This document shows positions 9,826 through 19,118 of a DNA stretch of 64,000 nt, in pieces (position 1 is the stretch's first letter; each line of letters opens with the position of its first letter). Position numbers and translations under genes: made by a program. The stretch is from assembly GCF_000295935.2 (NCBI RefSeq), contig NZ_ALWO02000023.1, positions 62,001 to 126,000 of the forward strand. Reading direction: 5' to 3'. This DNA is from Indibacter alkaliphilus LW1 (GTDB lineage: Bacteria > Bacteroidota > Bacteroidia > Cytophagales > Cyclobacteriaceae). The notes below the pieces were generated by a model that saw only the letters and a list, made by a program, of their open reading frames with translations, made no database searches and had not been told where the DNA came from.

Positions 9826-10866
9826 ATGAGAGTACTTTCTAAATTTCTAGGGTTGGCTTTAGCGCTACCTTTGCTGTGGTCCTGCGGTGAGATGGATATG
9901 CCACCCATTGTACAGCAAACCCCTTCCACCATTACAAGTCCTTCTGAAGGTTCAAGCATTGTCCTTGACCAGGCTGAATCTGAGGATATGTTAGTTTTTG
10001 AGGTATCACAGGCCAATTTTGGAACCAGTGGTGAGGTTACTTATTCGATTGAATTAGATGCTCCGGGAAATAATTTTGCCAGTCCTGTAGCAGTAGGATC
10101 TTCCACAACCACTACTGTGGAAGTGAAAGTAGGAGAGTTGAACAGAAGAGTTTTGGCTGAAGGCCTTCAAGCTGGAACCTCTGGTCCTATAGAATTTAGA
10201 GTGAGAGCTATCATTGACCGTTCTCTCAGGGATATTGTGGGCAGTCCGGTTACTATCAATGTTACTCCTTATTTGGATGCAGTGGATTTTCCTGCGCTTA
10301 GGGTACCAGGTGACTATCAAAGCTGGAATCCTGGAAATGACAATACCGTTTTGTTTTCTCCGGAAGCCAATGAAGTATATGAAGGATTTGTACATATTTT
10401 AGGTGGTTCGGGTGAATTCAAATTCATCACGGGTCCTGAGTGGGATGAATTTCCGGACTTCGGTATGGCCTCTGAAGGAGTACTATCAGAAGGGGGAGAC
10501 AATATTAAAATTCCTGGTGAATTTGGAACATACAGAGTTGTCGCTGATTTGAACAACCTAACTTATGAGCTTGAGAGAATAGGTATATGGGGTATTATTG
10601 GAAGCGCAACTGCTGGTGGTTGGGATACTGAAACACCAATGACTTTTGATGCTGCTGAGAATATTCTGAAAATTACAGCAGACTTGGTAGAAGGTGAAAT
10701 GAAATTCAGAACCAATACTTGGGACCAAAATTATGGAGGCAGTGATGATGAAGGAGTAGCGGGTTTTGATGGACCTAATATTGTTATTCCTGCAGATGGA
10801 ACATACACTATTACTTTGGACTTCAAAACTCCAGGAAGTGTATTGTACACAGTAGAAATGAATTAA
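9826..10866 (+). CDS. SusE/SusF-like starch-binding outer-membrane lipoprotein
   Basis: A surface lipoprotein expected to bind starch or maltodextrin. The signal peptide ends in the lipobox LLWSCGE. An N-terminal SusE domain of Ig type covers about residues 35-150. Two starch-binding-like beta domains follow, from about 153 (DYQSWNPGND) and from about 250 (GIWGIIGSATAGGWDTET), each with the Trp-containing pattern of SusE/SusF modules. It opens the forward arm of the locus, directly after the LacI operators, and is followed by a terminator and then a GH13 amylase. In most such loci susC and susD precede susE; here they are absent, which is unusual. Confidence 0.87.
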   Translation: MRVLSKFLGLALALPLLWSCGEMDMPPIVQQTPSTITSPSEGSSIVLDQAESEDMLVFEVSQANFGTSGEVTYSIELDAPGNNFASPVAVGSSTTTTVEVKVGELNRRVLAEGLQAGTSGPIEFRVRAIIDRSLRDIVGSPVTINVTPYLDAVDFPALRVPGDYQSWNPGNDNTVLFSPEANEVYEGFVHILGGSGEFKFITGPEWDEFPDFGMASEGVLSEGGDNIKIPGEFGTYRVVADLNNLTYELERIGIWGIIGSATAGGWDTETPMTFDAAENILKITADLVEGEMKFRTNTWDQNYGGSDDEGVAGFDGPNIVIPADGTYTITLDFKTPGSVLYTVEMN

Positions 10867-10885
10867 TCTGAATCAATGGAGAAAG

Positions 10886-10917
10886 AAAAAGTACCGGACA
10901 TGTTTCGGTACTTTTTT
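10886..10917 (+). terminator. Rho-independent terminator after the SusE-like gene
   Basis: An AAAAAGTACCG arm and a CGGTACTTTTT arm enclose a 9-base loop and are followed by T-rich sequence. It lies 20 bases after the SusE-like stop, so it should reduce transcription into the downstream amylase. Confidence 0.8.
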
Positions 10918-10992
10918 ATTTTATTCCCAACCCTATTTAAGAATTAAGTTTATATTTGATAAAGGTCAATTTATCAATCTTTTACCCCTTAC

Positions 10993-13800
10993 ATGATCAA
11001 CATGAAGTATTATTATAAGCTCTTTTCTGCTTTCACCTTTTTTTTGCTGGGACTTAGTCAGGTAAGTGCGCAAGTGACCACAGTTCCTGCATTTCCTAGA
11101 GCAGACCAAAATATCAAAATCATTTATGATGCCAGTCAAGGTACTACCGGTTTGCAAGATGCTGCTGCAGTGTATGTCCATATTGGAGCAGTACTGGCAG
11201 GTCCAAACTCAAGCACTTGGGCCAATGTTCCTTTTCAATGGGGAACAGACAATCCTGATGCCCTCATGACCAAAGTAGAAGGTGAAGATACACTTTGGGA
11301 ATGGGAGGTTACACCCAATGATTTTTTTGATTTGGAGGAAGAGCAAATCATTTACAGGTTGGGTTTGGTATTTAGAAACGCTGATGGGACTAGAGAAGGG
11401 AAAACAGACACAAACGGAGATTTTTTTATTGATTTAAGCCAAGGGTTTCAGGTAATTTTCACCTCTCCAGCCGCGTCTTCTGTGATTTTAGGAATAGGAG
11501 AAACGCAAGAAATCAAAATTGTATCCTCTGAAGCTGCTTCGCTTTCACTTTCAGTGAATGGTTCACAGGTTGCTACAGCTAGCAGTGCTTCTGAATTGGA
11601 ATATACATTTACGGCAGCTTCAGAAGGTACATTCAATGTAGAAGCGAAAGCAATTCAAAATGATGAAGAGAGTACTTCCAATTTGACGATTTCGGTAGTT
11701 GGGGCTAGTCCACAATTGCCTCTTCCGAGCGGAGCAATCAAAGGAATCAATTACATCTCTGATACTGAAGTGATTTTGGTTCTTGAGGCTCCGGGAAAAA
11801 GAAATGCTTTCGTCATAGGAGATTTTAATGATTGGGAAATTCTAGGAGATTTTCAAATGAATCAAACACCTGATGGGGAAATGTTTTGGTTTAAGCTTGA
11901 GAATTTAATTCCTGGAGAAGAATATATATTTCAGTATTTAGTGGACGGGGTACTCAGAATTGGAGACCCTTATGCAGACAAAGTATCGGATCCTTTTCAT
12001 GATAATGAAATTATTCAGCAAAACAGGTATCCTGATCTTAAGCCCTATCCTGATGGGAAGACGGAGTTTCAAGCAACTTTCTTACAAACAGCTCAAGAGC
12101 CATACGAATGGAAATATTTGGATTACAATAAGCCTGATCCTGAAGAATTGGTGGTTTATGAGCTTTTGGTCAGGGACTTTGATGATAGAAGAACCTTCAA
12201 AGCAGTAATAGAAAGACTTGATTACCTGAAGGATTTAGGGATCAATGCCCTAGAATTGATGCCTATAAAAGAATTTGAAGGCAATCTTTCTTGGGGTTAT
12301 AATCCTTCTTTCTTTTTTGCTGTTGACAAGTTTTATGGGACAAAAAATGACCTGAAGGAACTCATCGATGAAGCCCACAAAAGGGATATGGTAGTCTTAT
12401 TGGATATGGTTTTGAATCATGCCTTTGGTCAAAATCCATTTGTGAGGTTGTACAATGACGGTGACTATGGAGCACCTACCGAAGACAATCCATGGCTCAA
12501 TAGGGTGGCAAAGCATCCTTTCAATGTAGGGTATGATTTCAATCATGAAAGCACCTACACACAGGCATTTGTAGATACAGTAAACAACTATTGGTTAACC
12601 GAATATAAATTTGATGGCTATAGATTTGACCTGAGTAAAGGTTTTACACAGTTCAACTCCGGTAATGATGTAGGACTTTGGAGTCAGAGAGACGAGTCAA
12701 GAATTGCGATTTGGAAAAATATCTATGATAATATCAAAGAAAGACATCCTGACTCTTATGTTATCCTAGAGCACTTTTCAGACAATTCAGAAGAAACAGA
12801 GTTGGCCAATTACGGGATGATGTTTTGGGGTAACCTGAATTCTGATTTTAGAGAAATTGCCAAGGGCGGGAACAGAAATTTTGACTGGGGATATTATCAA
12901 ACAAGGGGCTGGGCAAAGAATCACCTCATCAGCTATATGGAAAGCCATGATGAGGAAAGAACCATGTGGGAGTCTTTGACTTCAGGTCAGACTTCACCGG
13001 TCAATATAAGAGAGCTTAAAAATGCCGTAAACAGGAATCAGTTGATGGCTGCATTTTTCTTCAGTATTCCTGGCCCAAAAATGCTTTGGCAGTTTGAAGA
13101 GTTTGGGTATGACCTGGAGCTGAATAATGACAGATTGGGAATCAAACCAACCCGGTGGAATTATTTGGATGATCCAGAGAGATTAAGGCTTTACAGATTG
13201 TATAAAGCAATGATCAAGCTTAAAAATGAGCACAAGGCCTTCAATAAACCTGAGAATGCAACCCTTGCGCTCAATCAACCGGTAAAGTCCATCAGACTTT
13301 CAGATGGAGATTTTCATGTGGTCTTGTTCGGCAACTTTGGGCTCAATACAGCAAATAATGCTTCATTGACGTTTCCAAGATCCGGGAAATGGTATAATTT
13401 TTTTACAGGTGAAGAAATAGAAGTGACAGGCAATTCAAGAACTTTCAGGTTGAGACCAAATGAGTTTTTACTATTTACTTCCGAACCTTTAGAAACACCG
13501 GAAGGTGATATTCTGATGGAGGAGCTTATCACGAATATTGATGTAGAGGAACCGGATTTGTCAGGCTTCAAAGTTTTTCCTGTGCCGGCAAAAACCGAGC
13601 TAAATGTTAGCTTTCCAAAAGACGTTAATCAATTTAATTACAGGATAATAGATGTAAAAGGAACCGTGTTGAGTGAAGGGACTCATTTGGCAGGGAATGA
13701 CAATTTACAGGTTGATATAAGGGAATTTAAGGCAGGTCTTTATATCTTTGAAGTCTTTGATAGCCGGCAGGTTCTCAAAAAGAGATTTATCAAACATTAA
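10993..13800 (+). CDS. GH13 alpha-amylase with T9SS sorting domain
   Basis: A secreted amylase-family hydrolase. A signal peptide ends at QVSAQ. N-terminal beta domains follow, including a CBM48-like module near residue 265 (FVIGDFNDWE). The GH13 barrel starts at about 385 with catalytic residues Asp546 (GYRFDLSKG), Glu593 (VILEHFSD) and Asp653 (ESHDEERT). A C-terminal type A T9SS sorting domain covers about 855-935 (FKVFPVPAKTELNV to GLYIFEV), so export across the outer membrane through type IX secretion is expected. ATG 11002 is an alternative start. It stands upstream of the aldolase gene with only 22 bases between them, suggesting co-transcription. Confidence 0.92.
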   Translation: MINMKYYYKLFSAFTFFLLGLSQVSAQVTTVPAFPRADQNIKIIYDASQGTTGLQDAAAVYVHIGAVLAGPNSSTWANVPFQWGTDNPDALMTKVEGEDTLWEWEVTPNDFFDLEEEQIIYRLGLVFRNADGTREGKTDTNGDFFIDLSQGFQVIFTSPAASSVILGIGETQEIKIVSSEAASLSLSVNGSQVATASSASELEYTFTAASEGTFNVEAKAIQNDEESTSNLTISVVGASPQLPLPSGAIKGINYISDTEVILVLEAPGKRNAFVIGDFNDWEILGDFQMNQTPDGEMFWFKLENLIPGEEYIFQYLVDGVLRIGDPYADKVSDPFHDNEIIQQNRYPDLKPYPDGKTEFQATFLQTAQEPYEWKYLDYNKPDPEELVVYELLVRDFDDRRTFKAVIERLDYLKDLGINALELMPIKEFEGNLSWGYNPSFFFAVDKFYGTKNDLKELIDEAHKRDMVVLLDMVLNHAFGQNPFVRLYNDGDYGAPTEDNPWLNRVAKHPFNVGYDFNHESTYTQAFVDTVNNYWLTEYKFDGYRFDLSKGFTQFNSGNDVGLWSQRDESRIAIWKNIYDNIKERHPDSYVILEHFSDNSEETELANYGMMFWGNLNSDFREIAKGGNRNFDWGYYQTRGWAKNHLISYMESHDEERTMWESLTSGQTSPVNIRELKNAVNRNQLMAAFFFSIPGPKMLWQFEEFGYDLELNNDRLGIKPTRWNYLDDPERLRLYRLYKAMIKLKNEHKAFNKPENATLALNQPVKSIRLSDGDFHVVLFGNFGLNTANNASLTFPRSGKWYNFFTGEEIEVTGNSRTFRLRPNEFLLFTSEPLETPEGDILMEELITNIDVEEPDLSGFKVFPVPAKTELNVSFPKDVNQFNYRIIDVKGTVLSEGTHLAGNDNLQVDIREFKAGLYIFEVFDSRQVLKKRFIKH

Positions 13801-13822
13801 TCAACCTTATTAAAAAACAATC

Positions 13823-14884
13823 ATGAAATTCAAACCAGGAGTAAAATACGGTGAAGAGCTCAAAGACCTATTGGACTATGCAAAAGAAAGTGAGTTTGCG
13901 ATGCCAGCTGTTAATGTCATCAATACCAGTACAATAAATGGTGTTCTTGAAACAGCCAAAAAAGTCAACTCACCTGTAATTGTTCAATTCTCAAACGGAG
14001 GAGGACAGTTTTATGCAGGCAAAGGACTGAGCAATGAAAATCAAAAAGCCGCTATTGCAGGTACAGTTTCCGGTGCGCTTCATGTACATCAGATGGCAGA
14101 AGCTTATGGTGTACCGGTGATTTTGCATACTGACCACTGTGCCAAAAAACTACTCCCTTGGATTGATGGAGTTTTTGAAGAAGGCAGAGCATATTTTGCA
14201 GCTAATAAAAAGCCTTTATTCAGTTCCCATATGTTGGATCTTTCCGAAGAGCCGGTAAAGGAAAACATTGAAATTTCTGTTGATTATTTCAAAAAGTTCA
14301 ATGAACTGGGAATGGCCATTGAAATAGAATTAGGTATTACTGGAGGAGAAGAAGATGGTGTAGACAATACGGATGTAGATAGCTCTAAGCTTTATACTCA
14401 ACCAGAAGAAGTAGCCTATGCTTATGAGCATCTTAAGCAGGTAGGAGATCTCTTTACAGTTGCCGCATCCTTCGGTAATGTACATGGTGTGTATAAGCCG
14501 GGAAATGTAAGTTTGAAACCCACCATATTGAGAGATTCCCAGGAGTATATTTCCAAAAAATTCAATACTGGAGATAAGCCGGTTTATTTTGTTTTCCATG
14601 GTGGCTCAGGTTCTTCAAAAGAAGAGATAAGAGAAGCTAATGGATATGGCTCTATCAAAATGAATATTGATACAGATCAACAATGGGCATTCTGGGAAGG
14701 AGTCAAAGATTATTATCAATCAAAAGAAGCGTACCTACAGACCCAACTTGGAAATCCTGAAGGCGATGACAGTCCAAATAAAAAATACTACGATCCAAGA
14801 GTATGGTTGAGAAAAGGTGAAGAAAGCTTTATCAAGAGGCTGGAGCTTGCTTTTGACATGCTCAATGCAGTAAATAGAAATTAA
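13823..14884 (+). CDS. fbaA: Class II fructose-bisphosphate aldolase
   Basis: A zinc-dependent aldolase that splits fructose-1,6-bisphosphate to glyceraldehyde-3-phosphate and dihydroxyacetone phosphate. The metal-binding HTDHCAKK motif is present (about residue 106), as are an ELGITGGEEDGVD segment and FGNVHGVY with a further metal-ligand histidine; FHGGSGS supplies phosphate contacts. The 353-residue length matches E. coli FbaA (class IIA). It follows the T9SS amylase by 22 bases and is closed by a terminator. A glycolytic enzyme in a polysaccharide-use operon is unusual placement and links starch breakdown to glycolysis together with pfkA downstream. Confidence 0.95.
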   Translation: MKFKPGVKYGEELKDLLDYAKESEFAMPAVNVINTSTINGVLETAKKVNSPVIVQFSNGGGQFYAGKGLSNENQKAAIAGTVSGALHVHQMAEAYGVPVILHTDHCAKKLLPWIDGVFEEGRAYFAANKKPLFSSHMLDLSEEPVKENIEISVDYFKKFNELGMAIEIELGITGGEEDGVDNTDVDSSKLYTQPEEVAYAYEHLKQVGDLFTVAASFGNVHGVYKPGNVSLKPTILRDSQEYISKKFNTGDKPVYFVFHGGSGSSKEEIREANGYGSIKMNIDTDQQWAFWEGVKDYYQSKEAYLQTQLGNPEGDDSPNKKYYDPRVWLRKGEESFIKRLELAFDMLNAVNRN

Positions 14885-14905
14885 TTTCATACTTATATTT
14901 TGGAG

Positions 14906-14933
14906 GAAAAAGTCACTGACAGGTGACTTTTTC
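14906..14933 (+). terminator. Terminator after the aldolase gene
   Basis: GAAAAAGTCAC pairs with GTGACTTTTTC around a 6-base loop, followed by TTTTT. It ends only about 20 bases before the next GH13 gene, so that gene depends on read-through or on a promoter overlapping the hairpin. Confidence 0.8.
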
Positions 14934-14954
14934 TTTTTAAAAGAAGCATTTAAA

Positions 14955-16505
14955 ATGAGAAAAAATATCTACCTCTTTATTTATTTGATTTTGTTGATTT
15001 CAGTTGCATGCTCTGGCACAAAAGAAGGCGAATTGGAAAATTACTGGCCCAATGCTGGTATAACCTATGAAATTTTTATCCAATCTTTTTATGATTCAAA
15101 TGGAGATGGAATCGGAGATATTAAAGGTGTAACCAAAAAGCTGGAACATGTCAAAGAACTGGGAGCAAATGCCATCTGGTTTATGCCAGTGATGCCATCA
15201 CCCAGCTATCACAAGTATGATGTTACTGATTATTTGGACATTCATCCTGACTATGGGACCTTGGAAGATTTCAAAGAGATGATCCAAGCGGCCCACGATA
15301 AAGATATCAAAATCGTGATTGATATGATTATCAATCATACTTCTAATGAGCATCCCTGGTTTTTGGAATCCCAAAAGAGCAGAGATAACCCTTACAGAGA
15401 TTATTATGTATGGGCTCAAAAGGATACTATTGCCGATTACATCAATAAAAAGACTATCACGCTGGATTCTGACAATATTCAGCAATGGCATGACCCTGGA
15501 TTCGGTGAAGATTACTATTATGGGTTTTTCTATGGAGGTATGCCTGACTTAAATTTTGATAACCCGAAGGTGAGAGAGGAAATCTATGAAATTGGAAGAT
15601 TTTGGCTTGAAGAAGTAGGTGTTGATGGTTTTAGACTTGATGCTGCAAAACATATTTTTCCGGATGATAGACCGGAAGATAACCATGCCTTTTGGAAAGA
15701 ATTCCGAGAAAAAATGGAAGAGATCAAACCGGATGTTTATTTGGTGGGAGAGGTCTACGATATGAAAGAAATCGTAGCTCCATATTTACCTGGTTTACCT
15801 GCACTTTTCAATTTCGATTTTCACTATACCTTGTTGGAAAGTTATGAAAAAGAGGATGGAATGCTCTTAGCAAAAAAACAAAAAGAGATACTTGATTTTT
15901 ATGATGAAATCACGGACGAGTTTATAGATGCTACCTTTTCTTCTAACCATGACCAGCCTAGGCTTTTAAACTCACTCAATGAAAATCCCAAGAAGTATAA
16001 GCAGGCAATCAATATCTTGATGAGTATGCCGGGTGCACCATACCTGTATTATGGAGAGGAAATAGGCATGTTGGGGAAAAAGCCCGATGAACATATCAGA
16101 GAGCCATTTTTATGGGATATTCAAGCCAATGATAAAGGAAGGGCTACTTGGATTGAACCTGAATATTCAATTGATGAAACGGTCACTCCTCTGGCCATTC
16201 AGAAATCTATGAGTACGAGTTTTTTCAATCATTACAAAGAAATAATCAAACTCAGGAATACAAATAGAGGGTTGGCTTTAGGCAAGCTTGAATTGTTTGA
16301 AGGTGATTTACCGACTCCTTTGATGGCATTTTACAGAAAGCATAAAAATCAAGATTTGCTCGTAATCCATAACTTAAGTGATGTTCATCAGAAATTAGTG
16401 ATTCCTGATGATTACCAAGATGTCATTTATACTTTTGGAGGTACCACGGTTGATAATAATGAGCTTGACTTGCCTGCTTATTCAAGTATCATTTTTGAAA
16501 AATAG
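14955..16505 (+). CDS. GH13 alpha-amylase/oligoglucosidase lipoprotein (SusG-like)
   Basis: A GH13 hydrolase anchored as a lipoprotein: the signal peptide ends in the lipobox SVACSG. The catalytic barrel begins directly (YEIFIQSFYDSNGDGIGDI, the Ca-loop sequence typical of GH13). Catalytic residues are Asp229 (DGFRLDAAKH), Glu266 (VGEVYD) and Asp333 (SSNHDQPR). A C-terminal beta domain completes a normal 516 residues. It probably acts on maltodextrins at the cell surface or in the periplasm, in step with the SusE-like binder. It lies between two terminators and could be an independent unit. Exact linkage specificity is not readable from sequence. Confidence 0.93.
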   Translation: MRKNIYLFIYLILLISVACSGTKEGELENYWPNAGITYEIFIQSFYDSNGDGIGDIKGVTKKLEHVKELGANAIWFMPVMPSPSYHKYDVTDYLDIHPDYGTLEDFKEMIQAAHDKDIKIVIDMIINHTSNEHPWFLESQKSRDNPYRDYYVWAQKDTIADYINKKTITLDSDNIQQWHDPGFGEDYYYGFFYGGMPDLNFDNPKVREEIYEIGRFWLEEVGVDGFRLDAAKHIFPDDRPEDNHAFWKEFREKMEEIKPDVYLVGEVYDMKEIVAPYLPGLPALFNFDFHYTLLESYEKEDGMLLAKKQKEILDFYDEITDEFIDATFSSNHDQPRLLNSLNENPKKYKQAINILMSMPGAPYLYYGEEIGMLGKKPDEHIREPFLWDIQANDKGRATWIEPEYSIDETVTPLAIQKSMSTSFFNHYKEIIKLRNTNRGLALGKLELFEGDLPTPLMAFYRKHKNQDLLVIHNLSDVHQKLVIPDDYQDVIYTFGGTTVDNNELDLPAYSSIIFEK

Positions 16506-16520
16506 AATTTCACTGGATAT

Positions 16521-16558
16521 CAAAACGAAAAAGAGGCCTTGGCCTCTTTTTCGTTTTG
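16521..16558. terminator. Bidirectional terminator between GH13 and pfkA
   Basis: An 18-base perfect inverted repeat (CAAAACGAAAAAGAGGCC and its complement) with a 2-base centre, flanked by A-rich and T-rich arms, lies between two convergent genes. It can act in both directions. Confidence 0.85.
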
Positions 16559-16580
16559 TGCTTTAAAGATGTAAATTGGA

Positions 16581-17570
16581 TCAGGTAGAAAGGATTTTCG
16601 CAATTCTAAAGTCGTCTTCATCCACTTCCTTTTCTCCTAGGATCGCTTTAGCAATAGGGGTGTAGACAATTTTGTTATTGATTATTCCAGCCATTACATC
16701 ATACTTCCCGTGTAGCAGGCCTTCCACGGCAGCTACTCCAAGTTTACTTGCGAGTACCCTGTCTAAAGAAGAAGGTGCGCCACCTCTCTGCAAGTGGCCT
16801 AAAATGGTGACTTTGATATCATAATAGGGGAGTTGCTTTTTGATTTTTTCTGCTATTTCTGCAGCACCGCCACTTTTTCCTCCTTCTGCTACAATCACGA
16901 TATTGGAGGTTTTCATTGCTTTGGTTCTTGCCTTTAATCTTTCAATTAACCTTTCTATAGGCATTTTCTTTTCCGGAATCAATGTAGCTGCAGCAGCACT
17001 GCCTATTCCTGCATTGATTGCAATAAAACCGGCATCTCTTCCCATCACCTCCACAAAGAAAAGTCTGTCATGTGAAGTGGCAGTATCCCTGATTTTATCT
17101 ATTGCCTGAATAGCTGTGTTGCAAGCAGTATCAAATCCAATAGTCATATCTGTCCCGGACAGGTCATTGTCAATAGTGCCGGGAACACCTACAGCAGGGA
17201 TTCCATATTCTTTGTAAAAAAGGTGCGCTCCTGTAAGTGAACCGTCTCCACCTATCACTACCAAGGCATCAATACCATGCTTCTTTAGGTTGTCATAAGC
17301 TTTTTTTCGTCCTTCTTCGGTTCTGAACTCAGCACTTCTTGCTGATTTAAGAAAGGTTCCGCCTCTTTCGAGAACATGTGCAATATTTTTGGATTCCAGT
17401 TTCTTGATTTCATTTTGGATCATGCCTTCATATCCTCTGTAGACTCCAAACATTTCAAGATTGTAGTAAAATCCCGCTCTTACTGCAGCTCGGATCGCAG
17501 CATTCATGCCAGGGGCATCTCCCCCAGAAGTGAGGACAGCAATTCTTTTTATAGTCTTATTTTCCATCAA
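16581..17570 (-). CDS. pfkA: ATP-dependent 6-phosphofructokinase
   Basis: The enzyme phosphorylates fructose-6-phosphate to fructose-1,6-bisphosphate. Visible motifs are the nucleotide-binding TSGGDAPGMNAAIRA at the start, GGDGS, the catalytic PGTIDND loop, and GGAPSSLDR near the C-terminus. The length of 329 residues matches bacterial PfkA. The GGDGS glycine pattern suggests the ATP-dependent class rather than the PPi-dependent one, though this was read by eye. Its start overlaps the end of the methylglyoxal synthase gene by 14 bases, so the two are translationally coupled. A terminator follows. Confidence 0.96.
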   Translation of the reverse strand: MMENKTIKRIAVLTSGGDAPGMNAAIRAAVRAGFYYNLEMFGVYRGYEGMIQNEIKKLESKNIAHVLERGGTFLKSARSAEFRTEEGRKKAYDNLKKHGIDALVVIGGDGSLTGAHLFYKEYGIPAVGVPGTIDNDLSGTDMTIGFDTACNTAIQAIDKIRDTATSHDRLFFVEVMGRDAGFIAINAGIGSAAAATLIPEKKMPIERLIERLKARTKAMKTSNIVIVAEGGKSGGAAEIAEKIKKQLPYYDIKVTILGHLQRGGAPSSLDRVLASKLGVAAVEGLLHGKYDVMAGIINNKIVYTPIAKAILGEKEVDEDDFRIAKILST

Positions 17571-17940
17571 AGTCTTTTGTTAATTGTTCGAACATCAAGT
17601 TGGCTGCTGCTGGGTTTGTAGCAAGGGGAATATTGTGGACATCACATATCCTCATCAACATCTGAACATCTGGTTCGTGGGGGTGCTTGTCCAGAGGATC
17701 TCTGAAAAAGATCACCATGGCAAGCTCTTTGGTGGCGGCCATCGATGCAATTTGGGCATCTCCTCCCAATGGTCCGGAAAGCAGTTTTCTTACATTGAAG
17801 CCTGCTCTTTCAATATGGGAGCCTGTGGTTCCGGTAGCTACAAGCTCTATGTCTGCATGGTGTAATTGGCTTTTGTAACCGCTTAAAAAGTGCACCATAT
17901 CTGCTTTTTTGCCATCGTGGGCAATGAGGGCGATTTTCAT
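17557..17940 (-). CDS. mgsA: Methylglyoxal synthase
   Basis: It converts dihydroxyacetone phosphate to methylglyoxal and phosphate, a bypass that relieves sugar-phosphate stress. The diagnostic GPLGGDAQIAS motif carries the catalytic Asp, and ALIAHDGKK at the N-terminus and the FRDPLDKHPHEPDV stretch match the family. The length of 127 residues is normal for the short bacterial form. It is the first gene of a two-gene operon with pfkA and overlaps it. The pairing joins the step that commits carbon to glycolysis with the overflow valve at triose phosphate. Confidence 0.95.
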   Translation of the reverse strand: MKIALIAHDGKKADMVHFLSGYKSQLHHADIELVATGTTGSHIERAGFNVRKLLSGPLGGDAQIASMAATKELAMVIFFRDPLDKHPHEPDVQMLMRICDVHNIPLATNPAAANLMFEQLTKDFDGK

Positions 17941-18179
17941 AGAAATGATTAATAGGTTTGAGGCTGTAAGTTATAAAATTTTCAGACTTACTTTTCGGGT
18001 CTTTCTTTATTAATTCATTAATTCTTCAATCAGAAATTACTCTTTTATAGAGATCAATGACATAAAATCCTTTAATATCAGTGAAAATTGGAAGTTTATT
18101 TTATAGAAACCAATAATCACATATAATTTTTATTATTTTGCTTCTAATTGTTCAACTAAAAATTTTAATCAGTTAACCT

Positions 18180-18599
18180 ATGAGCTTAATCAAAGAATTT
18201 AAAGAATTTGCAGTCAAAGGCAATGTTGTTGATTTGGCTGTGGCCGTTATCATTGGGGGTGCTTTTGGTAAAATCGTCACTTCTTTTGTCAATGATATTG
18301 TCATGCCGCCTATTGGAATGGCATTGGGAGGAGTGGATTTTAAGGATTTGGCATTGGTACTCCGAGATGCTTACATCAGCGAGGGAGGCGAAGAAATGGC
18401 TCCTGTGCTCTTGAGCTATGGCAATTTTATCCAGAATGTTGTGGATTTTACGATCATCGCTTTTGTAATCTTCATGGCGATCAGGGCACTAAATAATATG
18501 AAGAAGAAAAAGGAAGAAGCTCCTGCTGCACCACCTGCTCCTCCTAAGTCCGAAGTACTTTTAGAAGAAATCAGAGATTTGTTGAAAAAGAAAGACTAA
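18180..18599 (+). CDS. mscL: Large-conductance mechanosensitive channel
   Basis: The pentameric channel that opens under membrane tension during osmotic down-shock. The N-terminal amphipathic helix and first membrane helix ([20 protein letters not shown]) are highly typical. The second helix ([19 protein letters not shown]) and a charged C-terminal bundle ([13 protein letters not shown]) follow, joined by a Pro-Ala linker. The 139-residue length is normal. It is a single gene closed by the strong hairpin at 18620-18654. Confidence 0.97.
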   Translation: MSLIKEFKEFAVKGNVVDLAVAVIIGGAFGKIVTSFVNDIVMPPIGMALGGVDFKDLALVLRDAYISEGGEEMAPVLLSYGNFIQNVVDFTIIAFVIFMAIRALNNMKKKKEEAPAAPPAPPKSEVLLEEIRDLLKKKD

Positions 18600-18619
18600 C
18601 TTATTTATCGTTTTTATCA

Positions 18620-18654
18620 AACAGAAAAAGCAGCAAATAGCTGCTTTTTCTGTT
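18620..18654. terminator. Bidirectional terminator, mscL/Spy-like gene
   Basis: A 15-base perfect stem (AACAGAAAAAGCAGC and its complement) with the loop AAATA. It lies between two convergent genes, and the stop codon of the reverse-strand gene touches its right arm. Confidence 0.85.
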
Positions 18655-19106
18655 TAATTATTTCTTTGCTGACCTCTGGATCTACCCTGATTCATTCTGT
18701 AGAGTTGCCTTGTAAACTGCCTGTTGACCTCATGCAGTTTTGCCGCCTGGGAAGGGCTGATCGTTTTTTGGACATCATCCATGAACTGCTTTTCCAAATT
18801 CAACATGTTTTGTTGGATTTCGAGCCTCTTCTTGATCAATTGCCCTGCATCTTGGTCTGAAATATCTGAATTGGCTTTTCTATTGATTTCAGACATGTCC
18901 TTCATCATGGAGTTTCTCTTTTCCTGATATTCATTAAATGCAGGCCAAAATTTCTCAGCTTGTTCCGGCTTTAGATCCAGTCGGTTTGTAATAAATGCGA
19001 CTCTTGCTGATTCTAGTTTTTCTTTGTCATAAGTTCTCTCAGGTCTTTGGGCAAAAACCCCTAAAGTCATCAAGAAAACAAGTAATGTTAAGCTTATATT
19101 TTTCAT
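18654..19106 (-). CDS. Spy/CpxP-like periplasmic protein
   Basis: A small exported helical protein. The signal peptide is MKNISLTLLVFLMTLGVFAQ. The mature part is almost wholly helical and charged, with LKPEQAEKFWPAFNEYQ and ISPSQAAKLHEV, two copies of the L-x-P-x-Q-type motif known from Spy/CpxP and zinc-resistance chaperones. It follows a small membrane protein by 12 bases and, before that, an ECF sigma factor, so it is probably the periplasmic output or sensor of an envelope-stress operon. Function is inferred; similarity to Spy was judged by eye. Confidence 0.7.
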   Translation of the reverse strand: MKNISLTLLVFLMTLGVFAQRPERTYDKEKLESARVAFITNRLDLKPEQAEKFWPAFNEYQEKRNSMMKDMSEINRKANSDISDQDAGQLIKKRLEIQQNMLNLEKQFMDDVQKTISPSQAAKLHEVNRQFTRQLYRMNQGRSRGQQRNN

Positions 19107-19118
19107 AGAGTTTCTATT

